From: an uncultured Aquimarina sp.
GTDB lineage: Bacteria; Bacteroidota; Bacteroidia; Flavobacteriales; Flavobacteriaceae
Direction of reading: 5' to 3'
Assembly: GCF_947500065.1 (NCBI RefSeq)
Contig: NZ_CANMQT010000003.1
Span: forward strand, 577,663 to 641,662
Length of the DNA stretch: 64,000 bases
The stretch's first letter is position 1. The number at the start of each line of letters is the position of its first letter. Made by a program: the position numbers and the translations under genes. The notes under the pieces were generated by a model. That model made no database searches. It was not told the origin of the DNA and saw only the letters and a program-made list of their open reading frames with translations. This document shows positions 1 through 9,262 of this stretch, one piece after another.

Positions 1-2
1 TT

Positions 3-671
3 TGTCTGGGGTTTGGAAGTATGACTTTTCTTGGAGCTAGTATTTATGAAGCTTTTCTTCATTATATTTTTAAACATAGAAAACAACAAGAAAAATGGAC
101 TTTTGGTAAGTGGATACTTGACAACCTTTGTATCATGATCATTATTAGTCTTACAAACTTCCTTTTCGCACGTCTTTTGATAATTGGACATATTAACTGG
201 AGTCTTTTTCCTCAAATGATTTATAGTACGTTTATGATTGGCATCTTACCATTAATTATTATTGGCGGATGGTCACTTTTAAAAAACGAAAAAAAGTATC
301 AAAACATTGCTAATGAAATAAATCATTCCAAAAATGCTATTTCTAAAAGTAATGAAGTTGAGAACCATTCCGTATTTGAGATACCAACCTATCAAATTCG
401 ATATATTGAAGCATTACAAAATTATACTAAAATAGGGTTTATAAATTCTCAAGGCAGTTTAGAAGTAAAAACTGAGCGCAGCACTTTGAAACGAATTTTA
501 ACAGAAACAGAAGGCACCTCAATTATCAAATGCCATAGATCTTATTTGGTTAACAAAGATGCAATTATTTCTACCAAAGGAAATGCGCAAGGTTTGCTGC
601 TTTCTCTTTCTGATTGTGAAAAAATAATTCCTGTTTCGAGAACACGTGTTTCTTATTTCAGAAACAACTAA
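3..671 (+). CDS. LytTR-family DNA-binding regulator with N-terminal membrane segments (5' partial)
   Basis: The reading frame is open from base 3, before the first internal ATG at 21, so the true N-terminus lies outside the window. Two hydrophobic stretches, around residues 36-55 and 60-85 counted from that ATG, look like the last helices of a membrane domain. A charged linker follows, then a C-terminal LytTR domain (about residues 115-216) with the typical order: a strand-rich start at IRYIEALQNYTKIGF, a middle around IIKCHRSYLVN, and an end at IPVSRTRVSYF. Membrane-bound LytTR proteins in Bacteroidota usually act as single-component transcription regulators. No receiver domain is visible. 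The next gene, a membrane-anchored amidohydrolase, is on the same strand after 154 bases that hold three CGTCC motifs, so local control is possible but unproven. Confidence 0.85.
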   Translation, partial: CLGFGSMTFLGASIYEAFLHYIFKHRKQQEKWTFGKWILDNLCIMIIISLTNFLFARLLIIGHINWSLFPQMIYSTFMIGILPLIIIGGWSLLKNEKKYQNIANEINHSKNAISKSNEVENHSVFEIPTYQIRYIEALQNYTKIGFINSQGSLEVKTERSTLKRILTETEGTSIIKCHRSYLVNKDAIISTKGNAQGLLLSLSDCEKIIPVSRTRVSYFRNN

Positions 672-690
672 CCCTATATTTCTTCTTTGT

Positions 691-760
691 ATTTCGTCCC
701 AACAGCATGTAAACAATCACTTTTAGCTTGCATTCCGTCCCACAATTAACCGTCCGTCAC
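691..760. promoter_or_regulatory. Cluster of three CGTCC motifs, possible regulator site
   Basis: Within an AT-rich spacer the motif CGTCC occurs at 695, 736 and 751, the first two as TTTCGTCCCA and TTCCGTCCCA. They start 41 bases apart, close to four helical turns. The cluster sits just upstream of the amidohydrolase promoter and just after a LytTR regulator gene. LytTR proteins are known to bind direct repeats, so this is a candidate site, by inference only. Confidence 0.3.
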
Positions 761-766
761 ATTGTC

Positions 767-798
767 TTTGGTTCTAAATAATCTCATCTATAAGTTTG
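767..798 (+). promoter_or_regulatory. Bacteroidota-type promoter for the amidohydrolase
   Basis: TTTG at 767-770 and TAAGTTTG at 791-798 are 20 bases apart. This matches the Bacteroidota -33 (TTTG) and -7 (TAnnTTTG) elements. The predicted start of transcription is near 804, giving a leader of about 20 bases before the ATG at 826. Confidence 0.6.
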
Positions 799-825
799 AG
801 GTATTAATCTTTAAAATCAATCACC

Positions 826-2367
826 ATGAACTGGAAAAAATGGTTAAAATACACAGCAATTTTTTTATTCTTACTAATTTCAATTTCATTAATTTGGATT
901 ACTCGAGAAGGTAAGCGTATGTATGGAGGGCTCACCGAGCAAGTCGATTATAAACAATTTAAACCTCAAGAAGGATCATTCGCTATTAAAAACATTAATG
1001 TTTTATCCCCTGATGGAGATAGTATTATTTCTAAACAAACGGTCTTAATAGAAAAAGGACTTATCACTGCTATTGATAGTACCCTAAATCTTTCATCAAA
1101 AACAAAAGTTATCGATGGTTCAGGAAAATATTTAATTCCAGGTTTAATCGATACTCATGTACATCTTTTTCAAAGTCCAAACGATTTGTTATTGTATGTG
1201 GCTAATGGTGTAACCGAAATTCGTGAACTAATTGGAGAAAAAAACCATTTGAAATGGAGAAAACAAATTGAAGATGGTAGGATTGGTCCTAAAATGTTTG
1301 TTGCCTCTCCTAGATTAGGAAGTTTTGAATCTATGGAAGGTTGGTTTATGAGTTGGTCTCAAGGTTATCTAAATATAAAAAATGCTAAAGAAGCCAGAAA
1401 AACGGTAAAAAGATTATACGATGAAGGTTATAATGGCATCAAAATTTATAGCCAATTAACAAAAGAAAGTTATTTAGCAATAATAGAAACTGCAAATTCT
1501 TTGGGGATGCCCGTTTTTGGGCATATTCCATGGTCTCTGGAGCTTAATGATGTATGGACAAATGGACAGAGCGGAATCGCTCATTTTGAGGAATTAATGA
1601 ACGCACTTAGTAGAGAATTTAGCAGTAACAGAAACATTGGTAGTTTTTATGGTAATGAAGATGATTTTTTAAAGTTTGCAGAAGAACGTTGTGAAGATTT
1701 AGCCAACAATTTAATACAAAATGATATCGCTATTACCTCTACACTATGGTTAACAGAAAGCTTTGCTAAACAACCATTTGATATTCATCAAGTTCTTAAA
1801 GATGTAGAACTGGAGTATGAAAACCCTGGAATTAGTGAATGGGTTAACTACGTTCCTCAAGGTCTTGGTTGGCTTCCTGAAGTAAACCGTTATAAACTTC
1901 CGGAGAATCAAACTGCTGATGAACGTAAACGTAGTAAAAAGTATTGGGAAACATATGCAAAAGGATGTCAAATATTGGCACGTAATTTAGCCAAAAGAGG
2001 GGTTACCATTATGACTGGTACCGATGCTAATCTACCACCAGCCGTGCCAGGATTCTCATTGCACGATGAATTGCAAAGTTTACATCGTTCTGGTATGTCA
2101 ACAGCACAGGTTCTGAAATCAGCTACTAGAATACCTGCAGAAAGATTAAAAAGTAATTCAGGAAAGATTTCGCCAGGGTACATAGCTAATTTAATAATGC
2201 TTGAAAAAAATCCTTTAGAAAATATAGCAAACACTAAGACGATTAACACGGTAATCAATAAAGGTCAGGTATTTGATCGAAGTTTGTTGGATAGCATATT
2301 AGCTTCGGTAAAAGATGCAAATAATTCCAGCAGAAAGATTAACATCGATACGTTCTTAACAAAATAA
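826..2367 (+). CDS. Membrane-anchored amidohydrolase (imidazolonepropionase-like family)
   Basis: This is a metal-dependent hydrolase of the amidohydrolase superfamily, 513 residues long. An N-terminal hydrophobic helix (about residues 9-26) anchors it or acts as an uncleaved signal, so the enzyme should act outside the cytoplasm. Metal-binding features are visible: the HVH of GLIDTHVHLF (H111, H113), K206 in GIKIYSQL, H233 in FGHIP, H253 in IAHFEEL and D400 in TGTDANLPP. The last part (around 420-480) is the usual small domain that closes the barrel, ending near GYIANLIML. Family members cleave C-N bonds in cyclic amides or dipeptides (prolidase-like); the substrate cannot be read from the sequence. 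It has its own promoter and ends at a strong hairpin shared with convergent katG, so it is probably transcribed alone. Confidence 0.88.
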   Translation: MNWKKWLKYTAIFLFLLISISLIWITREGKRMYGGLTEQVDYKQFKPQEGSFAIKNINVLSPDGDSIISKQTVLIEKGLITAIDSTLNLSSKTKVIDGSGKYLIPGLIDTHVHLFQSPNDLLLYVANGVTEIRELIGEKNHLKWRKQIEDGRIGPKMFVASPRLGSFESMEGWFMSWSQGYLNIKNAKEARKTVKRLYDEGYNGIKIYSQLTKESYLAIIETANSLGMPVFGHIPWSLELNDVWTNGQSGIAHFEELMNALSREFSSNRNIGSFYGNEDDFLKFAEERCEDLANNLIQNDIAITSTLWLTESFAKQPFDIHQVLKDVELEYENPGISEWVNYVPQGLGWLPEVNRYKLPENQTADERKRSKKYWETYAKGCQILARNLAKRGVTIMTGTDANLPPAVPGFSLHDELQSLHRSGMSTAQVLKSATRIPAERLKSNSGKISPGYIANLIMLEKNPLENIANTKTINTVINKGQVFDRSLLDSILASVKDANNSSRKINIDTFLTK

Positions 2368-2381
2368 CATATTAACGATGC

Positions 2382-2414
2382 AAAAAGGTGATCTTTTCCA
2401 AGACCACCTTTTTT
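2382..2414. terminator. Bidirectional rho-independent terminator
   Basis: The arms 2382-2395 and 2400-2413 pair over 14 bases with one mismatch around loop TTCC. T-runs follow in both directions. It separates the amidohydrolase from convergent katG. Confidence 0.85.
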
Positions 2415-2444
2415 AAAAATATATTTGATTTTTTAACCCTATTT

Positions 2445-4688
<2,244 letters not shown>

Positions 4689-4788
4689 CTACTTTGCATA
4701 GATTAATCATATATTTAAATGAATCCGCAATCAATAAAATCTATACTTCATATTTAATCATTTCAAAACTAACCCACTAAATATTTGC

Positions 4789-4830
4789 GTAACCGAATGA
4801 TTACATTTATATTCGTAACCAATCAGTTAC
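4789..4830. promoter_or_regulatory. Tandem palindromic operator upstream of the ArsR gene
   Basis: Two copies of a 16-base inverted repeat lie 26 bases apart: GTAACCGAATGATTAC (4789-4804) and GTAACCAATCAGTTAC (4815-4830). Both fit GTAAC-N6-(G/A)TTAC. The second ends 9 bases before the ATG of the ArsR gene. ArsR-family repressors commonly bind such palindromes over their own promoter, so autoregulation is likely by inference. Confidence 0.6.
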
Positions 4831-4839
4831 ATTTTAACA

Positions 4840-5169
4840 ATGAGAAGAGATGTTTTTCAGGCTATAGCGGATCCCGTAAGAAGAGATATTATTGCTCTTT
4901 TGGCGGAACAAACTCTTTCCATTAATGTTATTGCAGAAAAATTTGATATCAGTCGTCCCGCTATTTCTAAACATATTAAAATTCTAGAAGAGTGCGGTAT
5001 CATATCTATAAATAAACAAGGTAGAGAAAGATACTGCTTAATTCAACCAAGAAATCTACTTCCAGCATTTCTATGGATAGACCAATACAAAGATTTATGG
5101 GAAGAAAAACTAGATTCTTTCGAAGAATATTTAATCAAACTACAATCTAAAACCAAAGAAAATGAGTAA
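4840..5169 (+). CDS. ArsR-family winged-helix transcription regulator
   Basis: A 109-residue DNA-binding protein. The opening RRDVFQAIADPVRRDIIALL and the recognition helix region FDISRPAISKHIKILEECG (about residues 37-55), followed by the wing, are typical of ArsR/SmtB repressors. I see no clear metal-binding cysteine pair of the ELCVCDL type, so it belongs to the branch that does not sense metals by that site. It overlaps the SRPBCC gene by 8 bases (ATGAGTAA) and must be co-transcribed with it. ArsR plus AHSA1/SRPBCC is a recurrent pair in which the repressor is thought to control the ligand-binding partner. A tandem palindrome directly upstream suggests autoregulation. katG is divergent at 200 bases and could be affected, but there is no direct evidence. 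Confidence 0.92.
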   Translation: MRRDVFQAIADPVRRDIIALLAEQTLSINVIAEKFDISRPAISKHIKILEECGIISINKQGRERYCLIQPRNLLPAFLWIDQYKDLWEEKLDSFEEYLIKLQSKTKENE

Positions 5170-5617
5170 TTTAAACAATCGCACCTTATCCTTAAAAAGA
5201 ACCTTTAACGCACCAATTCAATTAGTTTGGCAGGCTTGGTCCAGACCAGAACATATCACACATTGGTGGGGACCAAAAGGAATGGAAACCAAAATTATTG
5301 AACACGATTTTAGCGTAGGTGGAACATGGAAATATGCAATGTTAATGCCTGATGGAAGCGAATTTATAGCCGATGGTATTTACACAGAAATTGTAGAATT
5401 AAAAAAAATAATTTCTTCGGCAAATTTTAAACCAATGACTGAAGGTGTTGAAATACAAGCATTATTTGAAGAAGATGGTGATCAAACGAAATTTACTTTT
5501 AATGTTGTTCATCCTACTGAAGAGTATTGTCAACAACAAGAAAAAATGGGATTTATGAATGGTTGGGGATCTGTTTTTGATAGATTAAAAACTTTCGTTG
5601 AAACTTCCAATCGGTAA
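5162..5617 (+). CDS. SRPBCC / AHSA1-domain protein
   Basis: A 151-residue single-domain protein of the START/Bet v1-like SRPBCC superfamily, AHSA1 type (activator of Hsp90 ATPase-like). The start LKRTFNAPIQLVWQAWSRPEHITHWWGP is the family hallmark, and the C-terminal helix runs through NGWGSVFDRLKTFVE. Such proteins form a deep hydrophobic cavity for a small ligand. The ligand cannot be read here. It is translationally coupled to the preceding ArsR regulator by an 8-base overlap. No signal peptide is present, so it is cytoplasmic. Nothing about it is truncated. Confidence 0.9.
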   Translation: MSNLNNRTLSLKRTFNAPIQLVWQAWSRPEHITHWWGPKGMETKIIEHDFSVGGTWKYAMLMPDGSEFIADGIYTEIVELKKIISSANFKPMTEGVEIQALFEEDGDQTKFTFNVVHPTEEYCQQQEKMGFMNGWGSVFDRLKTFVETSNR

Positions 5618-5771
5618 TGGACTTATAAAGTTTTCTAAAAAACCCCAATTATTATATGATTGAATAAACCTTGACATGCTAGTAAACTACTTTTTCACTA
5701 TTCCAAAAAAACGATACCTTTAACAAAAATCGCTAAAGAAAAATAAGGTTTAACAACAGGTATTAAGGTTT

Positions 5772-7487
5772 ATGGAAAAAGAAAACTATGGAGAAGTCTC
5801 TGCCACAAATAAAGAGTACGATACTATTATCATTGGTTCAGGTGCAGGAGGGCTCTCTGCTGCAATTTGTTTGGCTCGTTCTGGTCAAAAGGTCTTGGTG
5901 CTAGAACAGCACGATGTTCCTGGAGGATGGTGTCATAGTTTTTATCTTAATGGTTATCGTTTTACACCTGGAGTTCATTATGTAGGTTTGCTAAATAAAG
6001 GAGAGTCCACTAGTACGCTTTATGAAGGACTTGGTATTGCTAATGATATTTCTTTTTTCAGAATGAATCCTAAAGCTTATGAGCACTGCTGGATCGGTGA
6101 TGAACGTATCGATATGCCTGCTGGATATGAAAACATAAAAGAAGTACTAGCTAAACGCTTTCCTGAAGAAAAAAAGGGAATTACCAATTATTTGAAGCTT
6201 GTTAGTGATGTTTGCTATGAGCTACAATTAATCCCCAAAGTAAAAGGGTTTTGGGCACATCTTACGATACCTTTTCGTACTAAGAATATGGGTAAATACA
6301 GTGTGTTCAGTTTAAGAAAAGTAATAAAAAAACATATTAAGAGTCCTTTACTTAAAGCCGTTCTAAATATACAAATTGGAGATCATGGTTTACCACCTTC
6401 TAAAGCTAGTTTTCCGCTACACGCTGCTGTTATGGGCCATTATTCTAGTGGAGGTTACTATCCTATTGGTGGCGGTGGAGCATTGGTAAAAGCTATGACC
6501 AATGCTATTAAAAAACATAAAGGAGAAATAAGAACTAGTCAAAAAGTAAAACGAATTTTACTTGAAGGAGATAAGAAAAAGAAAGCTATTGGAGTACAAT
6601 TAGAAAATGGCGAAAATATTTTTGCCGACAGAATTATTTCTAATGCAGATCCTGCTAAAACTTTTCTTGATTTAGTAGGAAGAAACAATATCAGTAAAAA
6701 ACTAAGTAAGCGTCTTAATAAAACAAAATACTCTTGTACTTCCCTAATGCTTTTCCTTACCGTAGATATGGATGTTCGTAAAGCTGGTTTAGATTCTGGT
6801 AATATCTGGATGATGGAAAACGAAGATCTCGACACGGTATTTGAAGAAACACAAAAAATAGATCTTTTAGAAGGAGATACATTTCCAGGAATGTTTATAA
6901 GTTGTACAACCCTAAAGGATCCTATAAGTTTTGATGGCAGATACCATACGATAGAAGCCATTACTTATATCAATCATGAATCCTTTAATGCGTTTAAAAA
7001 TGAAAATGATAGACGTTCTGAAACCTATTTATCTTTTAAGGATCAGCTCACAAAAAAAATGATTCGCACATTAGAAGGAGTTATTCCAGGAATCAGAGAC
7101 AACATTGTACAAAAAGAACTAGGGACACCTATAACCAACGAGTACTACATTAACTCTACTAACGGTTGTGTCTATGGAACGGAAAAAAGTTTCTGGCAAA
7201 TTGGACCTTTTGCGTATAAATCAAAAAGCGAAATCGAAAACCTGCATTTATGTGGTGCTAGCGTATTATCTCACGGAGTAGCAGGAGCAGGTTATTCTGG
7301 TGCAGAAACTGCTGCCAAAATCCTGAAATGTAGACAGGAAGATCTTATACAGCCTGATGATTCTCAAAGTATTCGTATTTATGAAGCTGAAGATGATTCT
7401 GAATATCCTGATTGGATGCGCAAAAAGATTCAGGTAAAAAAAGATCGCTTAGCAGCTGGTGTTAGTGGATTTCCGGAAATAGAATAG
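5772..7487 (+). CDS. FAD-dependent oxidoreductase, retinol saturase / carotenoid isomerase-like
   Basis: A 571-residue flavoprotein. The Rossmann motif YDTIIIGSGAGGLSAAIC (about residues 17-34), continuing to VLVLEQHDVPGG, binds FAD. The C-terminal motif around LHLCGASVLSHGVAGAGYSGA closes the FAD site. This layout and size match the CrtI/CrtISO/RetSat group, which desaturates, saturates or isomerises polyene chains. The resemblance seems closest to all-trans-retinol 13,14-reductase-like proteins, although the true substrate is unknown. No other carotenoid genes are in the window, so a specific pigment pathway cannot be claimed. The last 50 residues are charged and look like an extension beyond the fold. 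It is followed after 68 bases by two polyphosphate kinases on the same strand. Confidence 0.85.
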   Translation: MEKENYGEVSATNKEYDTIIIGSGAGGLSAAICLARSGQKVLVLEQHDVPGGWCHSFYLNGYRFTPGVHYVGLLNKGESTSTLYEGLGIANDISFFRMNPKAYEHCWIGDERIDMPAGYENIKEVLAKRFPEEKKGITNYLKLVSDVCYELQLIPKVKGFWAHLTIPFRTKNMGKYSVFSLRKVIKKHIKSPLLKAVLNIQIGDHGLPPSKASFPLHAAVMGHYSSGGYYPIGGGGALVKAMTNAIKKHKGEIRTSQKVKRILLEGDKKKKAIGVQLENGENIFADRIISNADPAKTFLDLVGRNNISKKLSKRLNKTKYSCTSLMLFLTVDMDVRKAGLDSGNIWMMENEDLDTVFEETQKIDLLEGDTFPGMFISCTTLKDPISFDGRYHTIEAITYINHESFNAFKNENDRRSETYLSFKDQLTKKMIRTLEGVIPGIRDNIVQKELGTPITNEYYINSTNGCVYGTEKSFWQIGPFAYKSKSEIENLHLCGASVLSHGVAGAGYSGAETAAKILKCRQEDLIQPDDSQSIRIYEAEDDSEYPDWMRKKIQVKKDRLAAGVSGFPEIE

Positions 7488-7555
7488 TAGAAGTTAACAA
7501 ATATTCTTCTTATCTTTATAACGCTACCTCACCAAAAACAAACTTTGGTTATCAT

Positions 7556-8401
7556 ATGTTCACAATTGAAGAATTAAACAACGTCCAAAAACGGAAACAA
7601 CTTATCGATTTAGCCCATCAAAAAAATATTGATATAAATAAAATATTGGCTAAAATTAGATATGAGGAAGAACTTAGATTCTTACAAGCAGAATTAGTGA
7701 ATTTTCAAAATTGGATCGCTAAAAAAAAATTACGAGTAGCTGTGATTTTTGAAGGTCGTGATGCAGCCGGAAAAGGAGGCTCTATAAAGCGTTTTACAGA
7801 ACATCTTAATCCTCGCTCTATGAGAATAGTAGCATTAGCAAAACCTACCGAAATAGAAATAGGACAATGGTATTTTAGAAGATATATTAAAGAATTACCA
7901 AATCCAGGTGAAATCGTTTTTTTTGATCGTAGTTGGTACAATCGCGCTGTAGTAGAGCCCGTAATGGGTTTTTGCAATAACAAGCAGTATAAAAAATTTA
8001 TGGTACAAGTACCGGAATTTGAACATATGCTTTATGAAGATGGCATTATTGTTATAAAATTCTGGTTCTCTATCTCTAAAGAAGAACAGAAAAAACGTTT
8101 TGATGCCAGATTAAAAAACCCGCTTAAAATATGGAAATTTAGTCCTGTGGATATGGAAGGGCAAAAATTGTGGAATAAATACAGCCATTATAAAGAACAA
8201 ATGTTCTCTAAAACTCATACTACGTTTAGTCCTTGGGTTATCGTTAAAACGAATAATAAAAAAACCGCCAGACTAGAAAGTATGCGATATGTACTTTCTC
8301 AATTTGACTATATAGGCAGATCGAAAGCAAAAACAACAATCATACCCGATCCAAATGTCATTTTACGATATTATAGATTTATTGAACAGATAGATATTTA
8401 A
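7556..8401 (+). CDS. ppk2: Polyphosphate kinase 2 (PPK2), first of a tandem pair
   Basis: PPK2 enzymes transfer phosphate between polyphosphate and nucleotides, mainly making NTPs from polyphosphate. This 281-residue protein is the single-domain form. The Walker A motif is FEGRDAAGKGG (about residues 65-75), the Walker B region is FFDRSWYNRA (122-131), and the lid region follows with its arginines. It lacks a signal peptide and is cytoplasmic. The stop is only 3 bases before the next ATG, so it is co-transcribed with a second PPK2 gene. The two share the core motifs but differ clearly in the N-terminal 60 and C-terminal 40 residues. This suggests an old duplication with possible division of work (for example different nucleotide preference). 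The substrate class cannot be set from motifs alone. Confidence 0.93.
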   Translation: MFTIEELNNVQKRKQLIDLAHQKNIDINKILAKIRYEEELRFLQAELVNFQNWIAKKKLRVAVIFEGRDAAGKGGSIKRFTEHLNPRSMRIVALAKPTEIEIGQWYFRRYIKELPNPGEIVFFDRSWYNRAVVEPVMGFCNNKQYKKFMVQVPEFEHMLYEDGIIVIKFWFSISKEEQKKRFDARLKNPLKIWKFSPVDMEGQKLWNKYSHYKEQMFSKTHTTFSPWVIVKTNNKKTARLESMRYVLSQFDYIGRSKAKTTIIPDPNVILRYYRFIEQIDI

Positions 8402-8404
8402 GAC

Positions 8405-9196
8405 ATGTCCGAAACTCAAAAAGCAAAACAAATAGATCTTTCTGAAGAAAACTTAACACTCCTAAACTCTCGTGTTGGTCTGAAGTATCTATTTATAGAT
8501 AAAAAAATTGATTTACAAAAGATAATTCGGATGGCTCAGTATGAAACGGAGTTAAAAGAATTACAAGTAGAACTAATAAAACTACAAGAATGGACTGTAA
8601 AAAAAGGAAAGAAGATTATCATACTTTTTGAAGGTCGCGATGCCGCTGGAAAAGGAGGCGCAATAAGGAGAATAACTGCTCATATAAATCCAAGGCAATT
8701 CCGTATAATTGCATTACCTAAACCTTCAAAAGAAGAAGAAGGACAATGGTATTTTCAGCGATATGTCAATCAATTTCCTCAGCCCGGAGAAATCGTTTTT
8801 TTTGACCGTAGCTGGTATAATCGAGCAGTTGTGGAACCTGTCAATAATTTTTGCACACAACAGCAATATGAAACTTTTATAGGGCAGGTAAATGATTTCG
8901 AAAGGATGTTATTAGAATCTGATACTTATCTCATTAAATTCTATTTTTCCATTACCAAAGAAGAACAGGCACGTAGATTTAAGGATATAAAAACGAGTCC
9001 TCTTAAAAGATGGAAAATGACCAGAGTAGATGAAAGTGCGCAAGAGTTATGGGATGAGTACACCAAGTATAAGGTAAAAATGTTCGAGCATACGAATACA
9101 AAAAAATCTCCCTGGATTATTATTGAGGCCGATAGAAAAACGAAAGCAAGAATTGAAGCGATTCAACATGTTTTAGACAAAATCCCTTATAAATAA
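8405..9196 (+). CDS. Polyphosphate kinase 2 (PPK2), second of a tandem pair
   Basis: A 263-residue single-domain PPK2. Walker A is FEGRDAAGKGG (about 75-85) and the Walker B region is FFDRSWYNRA (132-141), identical to the upstream copy. The flanking lid and C-terminal residues differ. The first 45 residues are an extension unlike the sister protein. The start ATG lies 3 bases after the previous stop, so both are made from one message. It ends in an unusually long perfect hairpin. Keeping two complete PPK2 genes side by side suggests non-redundant roles, such as one acting on ADP and the other on GDP or AMP. This is inference only. Confidence 0.93.
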   Translation: MSETQKAKQIDLSEENLTLLNSRVGLKYLFIDKKIDLQKIIRMAQYETELKELQVELIKLQEWTVKKGKKIIILFEGRDAAGKGGAIRRITAHINPRQFRIIALPKPSKEEEGQWYFQRYVNQFPQPGEIVFFDRSWYNRAVVEPVNNFCTQQQYETFIGQVNDFERMLLESDTYLIKFYFSITKEEQARRFKDIKTSPLKRWKMTRVDESAQELWDEYTKYKVKMFEHTNTKKSPWIIIEADRKTKARIEAIQHVLDKIPYK

Positions 9197-9249
9197 CACT
9201 ATAAAAACAAAAACGGGTCTAAATGACCCGTTTTTGTTTTTATAGTGTT
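9195..9249. terminator. Bidirectional terminator with a 25-bp perfect stem
   Basis: The arms 9195-9219 and 9225-9249 are perfectly complementary over 25 bases with loop TAAAT. The GC-rich core ACGGGTC/GACCCGT is flanked by A and T runs. It lies between the second PPK2 gene and a convergent peptidase gene and can end transcription in both directions. Confidence 0.9.
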
Positions 9250-9262
9250 ATGTTTTTTTGAA

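Noticed and set aside
6539..6961. A 140-codon minus-strand frame in the RetSat-like gene
   Set aside because: It lies inside a complete flavoprotein gene and shows no coding features of its own.
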